Notes: generated from the sequence alone by a model not told the origin. A stretch of DNA of 64,000 nt from Nanohaloarchaea archaeon SW_7_43_1 (GCA_003009795.1 PXPE01000001.1:446739-510738); one strand, 5' to 3'. Numbered from the stretch's first letter, positions 15,180 to 23,947 are shown. Numbers and translations: made by a program.

Positions 15180-16081
15180 TCTATATATACCGGCTTGCAG
15201 GAGATAATCTTGAAATTGCGCGTACAGAGCTGAGAGGATTTCTTCACTCTCAAAATATCGGTGAACAGCCTATCTGGTTCGATCGATACGCTCTTACTAA
15301 GTCGGAGCCACAGCGGTTGAAGAGATTGGCTCTTGTACATGAAGCTGCAGAGATTGTAGAAGTATCGGAGGATCTGGAGATAAGTTATCGACCTCAGAAA
15401 TCATTTGCGGTGAAATCGGAATGTTCGGAAGCTAATGTAGAGGAAGAATTAGGTAAAACTCTAGCGACAGAGGGAAACATTGTTGATCTTGAGGACCCTG
15501 ATGAGGTTATCAAAGTCTATGAAATTGCCGATAATTACTGTATAGCTCGGATGATTGAGAATATAGATAGAAGCTTGTTTGAAGGACGGAAAAACCAGGA
15601 AAGACCTTTTTCCTCACCTATTTCACTTGACCCGGTACTTGCCCGAGTACTTGTCAATCTCTCAAAGGTTTCTGCAGGAGATTCCGTTCTTGACCCTTTC
15701 TGCGGAACCGGGGGTATACTGATTGAGTCAGGTCTTTGCGGTGTAGATATACATGGTCTGGATGTACAGCAGGAAATGGTTGAAGGAACTCGTGAAAATC
15801 TCGAGACCTATGGTATTATTGGCTATGATATTCGACAGGGAGAGATTTCTGAGGTAGATGAAATTTTTGATCAGGGGTTTGATGCAATTATAACAGATCT
15901 TCCATATGGTCAGGCTTCTAGGAAAGAAGGTGAACCTGTTGAAAAATTTATTGAAGTAGCTCCAGAGCTAGCTGATAAAGTTGTTTTCATGTCAGATCAA
16001 AAATCCTTGAATGGTTTAGAGCCTGAATTCAGTGTCTACGTTCATAAGAACTTGACTCGGTATATATATTTGATTGATTAG
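15179..16081 (+). CDS. tRNA (guanine-10-N2) methyltransferase, apparent ATC start
   Basis: The protein has an N-terminal THUMP-type region and a C-terminal SAM methyltransferase with VLDPFCGTGGILIESGLCG and the DLPYGQAS active-site motif, as in archaeal TrmG10/Trm11, which modify G10 of tRNA. The frame carries family-like sequence (YIYRLAGDNLEIARTEL) well upstream of the first usable start, TTG at 15317. The only place for a normal N-terminus is ATC at 15179-15181, which overlaps the previous TAA as TAATC, where TAATG would be usual. Either ATC initiates, or a G has been changed, or the protein is truncated to 254 residues. Confidence 0.88.
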   Translation: MYIYRLAGDNLEIARTELRGFLHSQNIGEQPIWFDRYALTKSEPQRLKRLALVHEAAEIVEVSEDLEISYRPQKSFAVKSECSEANVEEELGKTLATEGNIVDLEDPDEVIKVYEIADNYCIARMIENIDRSLFEGRKNQERPFSSPISLDPVLARVLVNLSKVSAGDSVLDPFCGTGGILIESGLCGVDIHGLDVQQEMVEGTRENLETYGIIGYDIRQGEISEVDEIFDQGFDAIITDLPYGQASRKEGEPVEKFIEVAPELADKVVFMSDQKSLNGLEPEFSVYVHKNLTRYIYLID

Positions 16082-16509
16082 TAAAAGTGCCTTGATTTCT
16101 TTCTGGCCTTCGCTGAGTCAGAAAGTGCGGTTTCATCAGCCTCTGTTGATTTAGGATGGCCCATTTCAAGCATCTCAAAGGCACCTTCAATTCCGTATTC
16201 ATCGACAAGTTGATCTCTAGACGTTTCTAGGCCTTCCGCTACGAGTTCAAGCTCTCTCTCGGATTGATATCTGTCTTCAACAGGATTTATCTCATCCAAG
16301 TTCTTGCCGTACTCTGTTCTGTTCAGGGTGTTGAAAATTTGGTCCTCGTAAAAGGTTCCTGCCAATCTGTCCAGGCATGTGTAATTACCGGTTTCTGTAT
16401 CTGTAATTCCGAGAAGCGTATTCTGTTCAAGATCCATTTTCTCTAATCTTCCAAATGTAGCAACATATCTTCCGTTGCTGTCTATCGGTTGGTGCCGACC
16501 AATCTTCAT
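16078..16509 (-). CDS. Hypothetical protein (143 aa)
   Basis: A 143-residue protein with no recognised domain. The N-terminal half looks beta-rich (GRYVATFGRLEKMDLEQNTL), the C-terminal half helical. It converges on the TrmG10 gene with a four-base overlap. TTATATAA at 16533-16540 lies about 27 bp before its ATG, so the message is probably leaderless. No function is proposed. Confidence 0.65.
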   Translation of the reverse strand: MKIGRHQPIDSNGRYVATFGRLEKMDLEQNTLLGITDTETGNYTCLDRLAGTFYEDQIFNTLNRTEYGKNLDEINPVEDRYQSERELELVAEGLETSRDQLVDEYGIEGAFEMLEMGHPKSTEADETALSDSAKARKKSRHFY

Positions 16510-16532
16510 AATGATTTGTTACTTCTTAGTAC

Positions 16533-16540
16533 TTATATAA
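16533..16540. promoter_or_regulatory. TATA box between hypothetical gene and RNase Z
   Basis: TTATATAA is palindromic. The spacing of 27 bp to the minus-strand ATG (16509) fits a leaderless promoter; the plus-strand rnz ATG is 52 bp away. Confidence 0.6.
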
Positions 16541-16591
16541 TTTTTGCAGTTGCGGGGTTGAAGTCAAAAAGCTACATGATTAGTATCTTCT

Positions 16592-17497
16592 ATGGATATC
16601 TGGACGGTCGGGACATCAAGTGCTGTACCTACTCGAGAGAGAGCTCTTGCATGTAACATGATAAATTACCAGGGAGAGAGAATTCTCTTCGATTGCGGTG
16701 AGGGCGCTCAGAGAAGAATAATGATGGACAAGCTTGGGCTAATGAAGATTGACAGAATTTTTATCAGCCACTGGCATGCCGATCACTTCTCTGGACTTCT
16801 TGGTTTGATCCAGACACTTGAGATGGAGGGAAGGGAAAGACCTCTCTATATCTACGGCCCTCCAAGAACTGAAGAATTTACTGACAGAATACTGGATACC
16901 GGCTACTTTAAACGTAGCTACGATATATTCGTAGAGGATTTAGTTGAAGGTGATGTGATTGCCGGGGACGGCTACGAAGTACATCCTTTCGAAGTTGAAC
17001 ACGGCGTGAACGCCTTCGGTTATGTGTTTGAAGAAAGCTCACAGATTAAGGCAAATAAGCAGAAGATGGAGAAGTTCGGACTTGAAAGCACACCAAAGAT
17101 CGGAGATCTCAAAGCCGGGGAATCCATCGAATGGGAAGGCCAGACAGTCAAACCGGAGCAGGTCGTAGAGAAAGTACCTGGCCGAAAAATTGTTTACTCG
17201 GGTGATACCTCGAAATGTGACAATCTTATCAAGAATTCAGAGAATGCCGATCTCCTAATCCAAGAAGCGACCTGTCTCCATGAAGTTATTGAGGATAGAA
17301 AAAACCATACCTCTGCGAAACAGGCGGGCGAGATTGCGAGAAAAGCAGATGCCGAAAAGCTTGTACTCACCCATTTTTCTCGGAGGTACAGAGATGAAGA
17401 AGAAAAACTAAAAGAGGAAGCAGGGAAAGAATTTAAAAATGTAGAGTTAGGACAGGAAGGGAAAAGATTTGAGGTTAAACCTCACCGTCCTGAATGA
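16592..17497 (+). CDS. rnz: Ribonuclease Z (tRNA 3' endonuclease)
   Basis: A 301-residue metallo-beta-lactamase enzyme that cuts the 3' trailer from pre-tRNA. Motifs include the N-terminal GTSSAVPT (GTSxxxPT type), FDCGEGAQRR, the zinc motif HWHADHFSG, KIVYSGDT, and LTHFSRRY near the end. Its length is that of the short RNase Z (ElaC-like) type. All four tRNA genes in the window lack an encoded CCA, which fits the need for this enzyme. The start ATG gives the usual N-terminus. Confidence 0.96.
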   Translation: MDIWTVGTSSAVPTRERALACNMINYQGERILFDCGEGAQRRIMMDKLGLMKIDRIFISHWHADHFSGLLGLIQTLEMEGRERPLYIYGPPRTEEFTDRILDTGYFKRSYDIFVEDLVEGDVIAGDGYEVHPFEVEHGVNAFGYVFEESSQIKANKQKMEKFGLESTPKIGDLKAGESIEWEGQTVKPEQVVEKVPGRKIVYSGDTSKCDNLIKNSENADLLIQEATCLHEVIEDRKNHTSAKQAGEIARKADAEKLVLTHFSRRYRDEEEKLKEEAGKEFKNVELGQEGKRFEVKPHRPE

Positions 17498-17633
17498 CTA
17501 TCTTACATCTAGGTAACTCTCAACTTCCTCAACTTTTGAGGCGGGTCAACACTTTTTGAGAGAACTTCTAGATTTCTCTGAATTTTCAGTCCAAGTCAAG
17601 TTTCAGTTCTACTAGACCTCTTAATGCAGTATT

Positions 17634-18155
17634 TTATTTCTCTTTAGTCAGTTTTCTATCCTCACTAGGCTCAATCTCTATCTCGGCTCCCTCAAAACTA
17701 TCCTTAATTTCGCCACATCTTAATCTGTCGAGAAAAACGCTGAGGGCCGCAATCTCGGAATGAGGCTGGTTTCCGACTGAGATGTTGTGGTCAACGTTTT
17801 TATAGACCCAGCGATCCACCTTTTCGGCTCCAACGATCACCAGAATATCGCCTTTACTTTCGTATTCCTGTTTCAACTCGTCTAGTTTCTCTCCTATCTT
17901 CCTTCCGTACATCGAAAGCTGTAATTTCAATCCGTCAAAATCCTTGATCTCTTTTTTCCATTCACCAGTGTATCTCAGCTCGATATCTCCACCCCACCGA
18001 TCAATAATATCTCTCTGGCTCTCCATCATGTTTTCATCTTTCTCACCGGAGAAAACTATTTCATCCGCCCCCCACTGCCTTGCTGTTAGGCCAACATGAG
18101 TCGAGATTCTATCATCTCTTCCTCTTCTATGACCGAGTCTAAGGACTTTAATCAT
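17634..18155 (-). CDS. trm56: tRNA (cytidine-56-2'-O)-methyltransferase Trm56
   Basis: A 173-residue SPOUT-family methyltransferase found only in archaea that methylates the 2'-O of C56 in the T loop. The N-terminal VLRLGHRRGRDDRISTHVGL and the knot region DILVIVGAEKV followed by VGNQPHSEIAALSVFLDRL are characteristic. All four tRNAs here have TTC in the T loop, with C56 present. It converges with rnz and is divergent from the Yip1 gene, with overlapping 5' ends in an AT-rich gap. Confidence 0.95.
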   Translation of the reverse strand: MIKVLRLGHRRGRDDRISTHVGLTARQWGADEIVFSGEKDENMMESQRDIIDRWGGDIELRYTGEWKKEIKDFDGLKLQLSMYGRKIGEKLDELKQEYESKGDILVIVGAEKVDRWVYKNVDHNISVGNQPHSEIAALSVFLDRLRCGEIKDSFEGAEIEIEPSEDRKLTKEK

Positions 18156-18209
18156 AACGAACCTTTCCTTCCCTTACCTTTAAATCTCAGAGTATGCAAG
18201 ATCAGAATA

Positions 18210-18815
18210 ATGAATTTACTTACTGAGTGGCTTAGGACGGCCAAATCAGTATTTACTTCTCCGGGAAAACATTTTCAGCAGGAACAGAGAATGAATGGTA
18301 CAGATTATCCTCTCAAGTTCGCTCTTATTTCACTCGTGATTGCTGGAGTACTGGATTTCTTGGCAGGAATTATATCAGGAATCGCAGTTCCAACTGGCTC
18401 TTTGAGTTTTATTGCATTGGTAGCAGAGGTTATCCAGACAACTTTTAAGGGAATTATAGGTGTTTTCTTTCATGCTGCTTATCTCCACGTATTTGTCTAC
18501 TTATTTGGAGGTAGAGGATATCAAAAGACACTGGCTGCAGCGGGGTACGCATATGCGGTACTTCCGGTGATATCGGCTATTTACTACCTAACTTTGATAG
18601 GGACAATTACAGGAATAAATATCCTTTGGTCTGTTGCAGCATTGCTGGCTATAGCTGTGTTTTTATGGGCGCTCGTGATAGAGTACCGTGCTGTTCAGAA
18701 CTTTCATGGGTTAAGCTCTCTCAAGGCAGCAATGTCCATAATTTTGCCGATGGCGCTGCTTTTGCTTTTACTCATAGGAACTATTGCAGCTTCATATGCC
18801 ACTTTAGCGCCCTAA
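18210..18815 (+). CDS. Yip1-domain membrane protein
   Basis: About 201 residues with five membrane helices. It starts MNLLTEWLRTAKSVFTSPG, then FFxQExR-like sequence (HFQQEQR) typical of archaeal/bacterial Yip1-domain proteins, before the first membrane helix. I chose ATG at 18210 because upstream frame sequence overlaps trm56 on the other strand. Members of the family are integral membrane proteins with poorly defined roles. No neighbour gives a further clue. Confidence 0.8.
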   Translation: MNLLTEWLRTAKSVFTSPGKHFQQEQRMNGTDYPLKFALISLVIAGVLDFLAGIISGIAVPTGSLSFIALVAEVIQTTFKGIIGVFFHAAYLHVFVYLFGGRGYQKTLAAAGYAYAVLPVISAIYYLTLIGTITGINILWSVAALLAIAVFLWALVIEYRAVQNFHGLSSLKAAMSIILPMALLLLLLIGTIAASYATLAP

Positions 18816-18938
18816 GCTCACCACCATCTGAGCTTTCACACCAATTTCCACTATTCTCTTTCTCCATTCTCTAAAATAGAGCTGATTCTTTACTCTTGAA
18901 GCAAAACGTAATTAATAATTCTCCACGCGGTTTCAAGT

Positions 18939-20864
18939 ATGGGCATTGAAGTAGAGCTTCCTGATGGATCAAAGCTAGAAGTAGATGAAAATGCGACAGT
19001 TGAAGACGTAGCGTACAAGATAGGGACAGGCCTCGGGGACGCAACAGTCGCCGGAAAAATTAATGGCAAACTTGCAGCCAGAGAGGAGGGAGTGAGCGAC
19101 GGAGATGAAATTGAAATTGTCACAGATCAGAGCGACGAATATATTGATGTCCTCAGGCATTCGGCAGCACATGTATTTGCCCAGGCGCTGAAAAGAATCT
19201 ACGGCGATGATGTAAAACTGACAATGGGTCCATGGACTGAAAAAGGGTTCTACTACGATATTGATGGAATAGATCTAGATCAGGAAGAGTTTCCAGAAAT
19301 CGAGGAGGAAATGCAGGAAATAATTGAAGAAGACCTGGAAATCAAAAGAAAAGAAGTTTCAAGGGAGAAAGCAGAAGAATTCTTCGAAGATAACAGATAC
19401 AAAAGAGAAATCCTTAAGGAAGAAGCAGGTGAAGGAAAAGAAGTTTCTTTCTACAAACAAGGAGAATTCAAGGATCTCTGTAGAGGACCTCATGTCTCCT
19501 CAACAGGCGAAATCGGAGGATTCAAACTCTTGGAGATCGCAGGAGCCTACTGGAGAGGTGATGAGGGAAATGAGATGCTTACCCGTATTTATGGAACGGC
19601 TTTTGACTCCGAAAAAGACCTAGAAGAATTCCTCGAAAGAAGAAAAGAAGCCGAAAAAAGAGATCATCGAAAGATCGGTAGAGAAATGGACCTGTTCTCA
19701 ATTCCAGAACACTCGCCAGGATGCGCACACTATCACCCAAATGGGATGACTGTTAGAAGAGAACTGGAGGATTTGATCCGAAAGCGGAACGAAGAGCTAG
19801 GATATGAAGAGGTCTGGACGCCGGAACTCAACAGAAAGAACCTATGGAAGGAATCAGGCCATCTCGACTTCTTTGGTGATGAAGGAGAGTTCTTCCTATG
19901 GGAGGAAAATGATGAGGAGTACGGCCTAAAACCTATGAACTGCGCCAACCACGCCTATATCTACCAGAACCAGAAAAGAAGCTACAAGGAACTCCCGATT
20001 AAACTTTCAGAGTTCGGAACTTTGTATAGAAACGAACAGAGCGGAGAACTGTCTGGCCTTCTCCGAGTAAGAGGTATGACACAGGACGACGGCCACGCTT
20101 TCATCAGGGAAGATCAGATAGAGGGGGAACTGGTCAGAACACTCAATACTACAAGGAAAATCTATGACGAGTTCGGACTCGACGTACGTCTTGTGCTTGA
20201 GACAAAGCCTGACAACGCTCAGGGCCCTGACGAACTCTGGGAGAAAGCAGAGGGCACACTCAAGGATATACTTTCAGAAAGAGACGAGGAATACGAGATA
20301 GAGGAGGGCGAAGGATCTTTCTACGGCCCCAAAATCGGCATTGAGGCTCACGATGCGATTGGCAGAGAATGGCAGGTCGGTACGGTACAGCTTGACTTTG
20401 TTCTGCCCCGAAATCTCGATCTCACCTATGTAGGTGAAGATAATGAGGAGCACACACCAGTCATGATACACCGTGCACTCCTCGGTTCTATAGAGCGCTT
20501 CATGGGTGTCACGATAGAACACTTTGCCGGAGACTTCCCAACATGGCTTGCTCCAAAGCAGATAAGGATTCTACCGGTCTCGGATGACAGCCTAGATTAT
20601 GCCCGACAAGTTCAGGAGAAGCTTTCTGATTTCCGAGTTGAAGTGGAGGATCGAAGTTGGACAGTTGGAAAGAAAATTCAGGCAGCTCACGATGATAGAG
20701 TTCCTTATATGATAATTGTTGGAGGCGATGAGGAAGAAGCAGGAGAAATCTCGGTTAGAGACCGGGAGGAAAATGAGGATCGAGGCTTCACAGTAGACGA
20801 GTTCAGGGATCATCTTGAAAAGGAAGTTGAGGAGAAAAGATTGGAGCCTGACTTCCTAAGGTAA
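18939..20864 (+). CDS. thrS: Threonyl-tRNA synthetase, bacterial/eukaryotic type
   Basis: A 641-residue class II synthetase. It has an N-terminal TGS domain (1-60), the editing domain with HSAAH (near 74-78) and CRGPH, the catalytic core with zinc ligands in KPMNCANH, DDGHAF and VMIHRALLGS, and a C-terminal anticodon domain ending in GGDEEEAG and VRDRE. This editing domain is the bacterial/eukaryotic one; most archaeal ThrRS instead carry a DTD-like editing domain. Lateral origin is therefore likely, though base composition is like its neighbours, so it is not recent. Confidence 0.97.
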   Translation: MGIEVELPDGSKLEVDENATVEDVAYKIGTGLGDATVAGKINGKLAAREEGVSDGDEIEIVTDQSDEYIDVLRHSAAHVFAQALKRIYGDDVKLTMGPWTEKGFYYDIDGIDLDQEEFPEIEEEMQEIIEEDLEIKRKEVSREKAEEFFEDNRYKREILKEEAGEGKEVSFYKQGEFKDLCRGPHVSSTGEIGGFKLLEIAGAYWRGDEGNEMLTRIYGTAFDSEKDLEEFLERRKEAEKRDHRKIGREMDLFSIPEHSPGCAHYHPNGMTVRRELEDLIRKRNEELGYEEVWTPELNRKNLWKESGHLDFFGDEGEFFLWEENDEEYGLKPMNCANHAYIYQNQKRSYKELPIKLSEFGTLYRNEQSGELSGLLRVRGMTQDDGHAFIREDQIEGELVRTLNTTRKIYDEFGLDVRLVLETKPDNAQGPDELWEKAEGTLKDILSERDEEYEIEEGEGSFYGPKIGIEAHDAIGREWQVGTVQLDFVLPRNLDLTYVGEDNEEHTPVMIHRALLGSIERFMGVTIEHFAGDFPTWLAPKQIRILPVSDDSLDYARQVQEKLSDFRVEVEDRSWTVGKKIQAAHDDRVPYMIIVGGDEEEAGEISVRDREENEDRGFTVDEFRDHLEKEVEEKRLEPDFLR

Positions 20865-20945
20865 TTATTCTCATTTAATTTCTTTTCCTCTAATCCTTCT
20901 CCATTATCGCAACACCAATAAGAGTTATCTACTCAGACTCTTCTG

Positions 20946-21533
20946 ATGGCTTCTACAGAGGTACAGACTGATGGACATATTGAGGTTATAACCGGTTCAA
21001 TGTTTTCAGGTAAGACCGAGGAACTGATCAGAAGGATTGAAAGAGCTGAGATCGCCGGTCAGGATGTAAAAGTATTCAAACCCTCTATTGATGATCGTTA
21101 CAGTGAGGAGGAAGTAGGCTCTCATAATGGCTCGAAATGGAAAGCCTATGTTGTAGATCAGGACGAAGATATAGACTCTGTTTTCTCCAATGTAGAGGCT
21201 GATGTAATTGCTATTGACGAGGCCAACTTTTTCGATAATTCCCTTGTTGAAAGATGTCAGCAGCTGGCAGATGGCGGAAAAAGGGTAATTGTGTCGGGTA
21301 TTGACCAGACTTTCAGAGGAGAACCCTTTGAACCTGTTCCAAGTCTGATGGCATCAGCCGAGTATATTGACAAGCTGAGAGCGATCTGTACAGAATGTGG
21401 TAAACCAGCGACAAGAAACCAGAGGTTGATCAATGGCGAACCCGCTCATGCTGACGCTCCAACTGTTGATGTCGGAGGAAAGGAAAAGTATCAGGCTAGA
21501 TGCAGGCACTGCCACGAACTTAAAACCGATTAA
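20946..21533 (+). CDS. tdk: Thymidine kinase, type II
   Basis: A 195-residue kinase that phosphorylates thymidine in the salvage pathway. The P-loop is [14 protein letters not shown], the Walker B is [10 protein letters not shown], and the lasso region [14 protein letters not shown] is typical of TK1. A four-Cys zinc site is visible as CTEC and CRHC. Residue numbers and length match the family. It lies upstream of the eS19 operon but has its own spacing of about 60 bp, in which a TATA box for eS19 is seen. Confidence 0.96.
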   Translation: MASTEVQTDGHIEVITGSMFSGKTEELIRRIERAEIAGQDVKVFKPSIDDRYSEEEVGSHNGSKWKAYVVDQDEDIDSVFSNVEADVIAIDEANFFDNSLVERCQQLADGGKRVIVSGIDQTFRGEPFEPVPSLMASAEYIDKLRAICTECGKPATRNQRLINGEPAHADAPTVDVGGKEKYQARCRHCHELKTD

Positions 21534-21563
21534 ACCCGTTCAAGCTGAACCTCTAATAGTCCA

Positions 21564-21570
21564 TTTAAAA
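21564..21570 (+). promoter_or_regulatory. TATA box of the eS19 operon
   Basis: TTTAAAA lies 25-31 bp before the eS19 ATG at 21595, so the transcript should be leaderless. Confidence 0.6.
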
Positions 21571-21594
21571 GTTTTTGAACTAACTGTCCTTTGT

Positions 21595-22005
21595 ATGACA
21601 ACTGTATACGATGTAAAAGCAGAGCCTCTCATCAACGAGACTGCGAAGGAACTGGGGGAAAAGTTTGAAGCCCCTGAATGGACACAGTTTGTGAAAACCG
21701 GAGTTCATAAGGAAAGACCTCCACAGCAGGATAACTGGTATCACATCAGATCTGCGGCCGTTCTGAGAAAAATCTATATGGATGGACCGCTAGGAGTGTC
21801 AAAACTGAGAACTATCTACGGAGGAAACAAAAACAATGGACACGGACCAGAGCACCATGAGAAAGCATCAGGCAAAGTAATCCGAACAGCACTCCAGAAT
21901 CTTGAAGAAGCAGGACTAGTTGAAGAGGAAGAAGGAGAAGGAAGAAAGATCACAGAGAAAGGACAGTCATTCCTTGACCAAAAAGCTGATGAAGTTCTAG
22001 TTTAA
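21595..22005 (+). CDS. rps19e: Ribosomal protein eS19
   Basis: A 136-residue small-subunit protein. Motifs are the N-terminal TVYDVKAEPLINETAKEL, WYHIRSAAVLRKIYMDGPLG, GGNKNNGHGPEHH and the C-terminal LEEAGLVEEEEGEGRKIT. The frame opens further upstream (from 21433) inside tdk, but ATG 21595 matches the family N-terminus and has a TATA box at the leaderless distance. It heads a run of translation genes: PDCD5, eL39, aIF6, eL20, prefoldin alpha, FtsY. Confidence 0.96.
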   Translation: MTTVYDVKAEPLINETAKELGEKFEAPEWTQFVKTGVHKERPPQQDNWYHIRSAAVLRKIYMDGPLGVSKLRTIYGGNKNNGHGPEHHEKASGKVIRTALQNLEEAGLVEEEEGEGRKITEKGQSFLDQKADEVLV

Positions 22006-22021
22006 GTAAATCTCCGTGACA

Positions 22022-22348
22022 ATGGAGGACGACGAACTGGAAAAACTCCGGGAAGAAAAGAGAGAGGAGATAGAAGAAAACCAGGAATCCCAGGAAGAAC
22101 AGCAGAAGGAAATGGAAAAACAGGTCTGGGGAAAAGCAAAACAGTACATGACCTCAGACGCAAAAGACCGGCTATCCAACATCAAAGCCGCAGATAAAAG
22201 GAAAGCACTAAGCGTTGCCCAGCAGATCGCCCGGATGGGAGAAACAGGCCGCATCAATAAAATAGACAGTTCACAGATGAAAAATATACTCAGATCAATC
22301 GAAAACGAAAAGCAGGAAAGCCAATCGGATATAAAGTTCAGGAGGTGA
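22022..22348 (+). CDS. PDCD5-family DNA-binding protein
   Basis: About 108 residues. The N-terminal helix is charged and flexible, followed by the PDCD5 core: QYMTSDAKDRLSNIKAAD, then QIARMGETGRINK and the C-terminal LRSI helix. Archaeal members are DNA-binding proteins of unclear role, usually next to eS19 as here. Start is ATG at 22022; GTG at 22016 is possible and would add two residues. It lies 16 bp after eS19. Confidence 0.93.
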   Translation: MEDDELEKLREEKREEIEENQESQEEQQKEMEKQVWGKAKQYMTSDAKDRLSNIKAADKRKALSVAQQIARMGETGRINKIDSSQMKNILRSIENEKQESQSDIKFRR

Positions 22349-22358
22349 ACAAATTATC

Positions 22359-22532
22359 ATGTCATCTAACAAGTCGAAAGGAAAGAAGAAAAGACTGGCA
22401 AAAGCAGCCAAGACAGCTAAATCAGCTCCAAGATGGGTATCGCTCAAGGCATTCGGACTAGGAAAAGCAAGAAAGAAATCCATCAAGCCAAGAAAGTCCC
22501 GGCACTGGAGAAGAAACGACACAGACGAGTAA
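22359..22532 (+). CDS. rpl39e: Ribosomal protein eL39
   Basis: A 57-residue very basic protein: MSSNKSKGKKKRLAKAAK, then PRWVSLKA and a C-terminal SRHWRRN that is diagnostic of eL39. GGAGGTGA at 22341-22348 is a Shine-Dalgarno-like sequence ending 10 bp before ATG. It stands in the archaeal eS19/PDCD5/eL39 order. In the standard order eL31 follows, but only 54 bp separate this gene from aIF6 here, so eL31 is absent from the locus. Confidence 0.96.
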   Translation: MSSNKSKGKKKRLAKAAKTAKSAPRWVSLKAFGLGKARKKSIKPRKSRHWRRNDTDE

Positions 22533-22586
22533 AAACTTCTTTAGTCACATATTCTATCCCAAATTTTATTCTGAGGAGAAAAGAAA

Positions 22587-23237
22587 ATGGAAATAGAAAA
22601 ATACAACTACCAAGGCGATACCAACGTAGGATTCTACGCAACAGTCAACAACAGTTATGCAGTAATCCCGAGACAGTTTGAGGAGAAAGAGTACTTCCCA
22701 GAGAAAACAGTACAGACAAGGATCGCAGGAACAAACCTTGTAGGGCTATTCACCGCAGGAAACTCCAACTGCCTGCTTCTACCCGAATCAGTAAAAGAAA
22801 GGGAAGTGGAGAAGATCGAGGAATCCGGAATCAACTATCATATTCTGGACTCCATAGAAAATGCGCTCGGAAACATAATTCTAGTGAATGACAGAGGAGC
22901 AGTTATAAGTCCAGAACTTGAAGATCGGAAAAAGGAAATAGCAGAAGCACTCGGGGTTGAAGTAGAAATCGGGGAAATCGGTTCAATCGAGAACCCCGGA
23001 GTATGCGGCGTAGTAAACTCAAAGGGAGCAGTAATCCATCGAGATGCCTCAACGGAGGAGGCTGAACATGTTAAAGAAGTGCTGCAGCTGGAAGACATCA
23101 ACATCGGAACAATCAATATGGGGTCTCCATATATTGGCTCAGGATCAGTTGCTTCCGATGACTTCATTCTCGTAGGTCACGATACAACGGGCCCCGAAAT
23201 CGGAAGACTGGACAGGGTGACGGTAGAAAGAGATTAA
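22587..23237 (+). CDS. eif6: Translation initiation factor aIF6
   Basis: A 216-residue protein that binds the large ribosomal subunit and prevents its premature joining. The five-fold repeat family is recognised from the N-terminal NVGFYATVNNSYAVIPR, LVGLFTAGNSNCLLLP, NPGVCGVVNSKGAVIH and NMGSPYIGSGSVAS stretches. Length matches the archaeal family. SBDS, elsewhere in the window, acts with eIF6 in subunit maturation in eukaryotes. Confidence 0.97.
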   Translation: MEIEKYNYQGDTNVGFYATVNNSYAVIPRQFEEKEYFPEKTVQTRIAGTNLVGLFTAGNSNCLLLPESVKEREVEKIEESGINYHILDSIENALGNIILVNDRGAVISPELEDRKKEIAEALGVEVEIGEIGSIENPGVCGVVNSKGAVIHRDASTEEAEHVKEVLQLEDINIGTINMGSPYIGSGSVASDDFILVGHDTTGPEIGRLDRVTVERD

Positions 23238-23307
23238 ACTGAATTTAGTCTTATTCTCCCGACTCTTGGGGAACTTCACCAAAGCGGGCATAGCCGCAAC
23301 GAATGGG

Positions 23308-23315
23308 TTTAAAAA
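23308..23315 (+). promoter_or_regulatory. TATA box before eL20/LX
   Basis: TTTAAAAA lies 23-30 bp before the LX ATG at 23338, indicating an internal leaderless promoter in the operon. Confidence 0.55.
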
Positions 23316-23337
23316 GTTGAGAGCGACTCTATTCAGT

Positions 23338-23514
23338 ATGACAACTTATAGATTCTCAGGTGAAATAGATCTCGGGAGAGATAGTCCGGTCTTTGAAAGA
23401 GAAGTAAATGCTGAAAGCGAGAAACAGGCGGAAGATAAGCTTTATTCCCAGTTGGGAAGCGAGCACTCGCTGAATAGAGAAAAAATTACTGTAGAAGAAA
23501 TGGAGGAGGTCTAA
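23338..23514 (+). CDS. rplX: Ribosomal protein eL20 (LX/L18a)
   Basis: A 58-residue protein, MTTYRFSGEIDLGRD at the start, then VNAESEKQAEDKLYSQLGS and KREKI-type C-terminus, the short archaeal LX form. The open frame begins earlier at 23266, but ATG 23338 matches the family and has its own TATA box. It lies between aIF6 and prefoldin alpha, the standard order. Confidence 0.93.
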   Translation: MTTYRFSGEIDLGRDSPVFEREVNAESEKQAEDKLYSQLGSEHSLNREKITVEEMEEV

Positions 23515-23519
23515 TTTCT

Positions 23520-23942
23520 ATGCCAGAACAACAGCAGGCTCAGCAGCAGATGCAGCAGTACCAGCAGATCCAGCAGCAGATGGAAGAGGTTGAAGATTTC
23601 ATTGAGCAGGTACAGGGAAACATCGAGGAAATGGATGAAACTATGAAAGCAATCAACCAGCTGGAAGACCAGGAAACCGGAAGCGAAATTCTGGTTCCTA
23701 TCGGTTCAGGCGTGTTTGTAACCGGGAAACTTAAAGAAAATGACAAGGTAGTCACCAACATCGGGGGAGAAGCCTTTGAGAAGAAAGATTTGGACTCTGC
23801 TGAAACATTGATTCATGACAAGAAAGACGAATTCGAAGATACAAAAGAAGAACTTCACTCCACGATGCAAGAACTCCAGCAGCAGATGCAGCAGATCCAA
23901 CAGCAGATCCAACAGCAGAGACAGGGAGCAGCTGAAGAATAA
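23520..23942 (+). CDS. pfdA: Prefoldin alpha subunit
   Basis: A 140-residue subunit of the hexameric chaperone that delivers unfolded proteins. Coiled coils rich in Gln/Glu flank a central beta hairpin pair with ILVPIGSGVFVTGKL and VVTNIGGEAFEKKDL, which is specific to the alpha type. The beta subunit is encoded at 53774-54103. The Gln-rich tips give many CAG repeats, but these are ordinary coiled-coil codons, not a nucleotide repeat element. Confidence 0.95.
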   Translation: MPEQQQAQQQMQQYQQIQQQMEEVEDFIEQVQGNIEEMDETMKAINQLEDQETGSEILVPIGSGVFVTGKLKENDKVVTNIGGEAFEKKDLDSAETLIHDKKDEFEDTKEELHSTMQELQQQMQQIQQQIQQQRQGAAEE

Positions 23943-23947
23943 GGAAG

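Noticed and set aside
23520-23942. CAG-rich repeats at both ends of the prefoldin alpha gene
   Set aside because: These encode Gln-rich coiled-coil tips, as also seen in the beta subunit; they are not a nucleotide repeat element.
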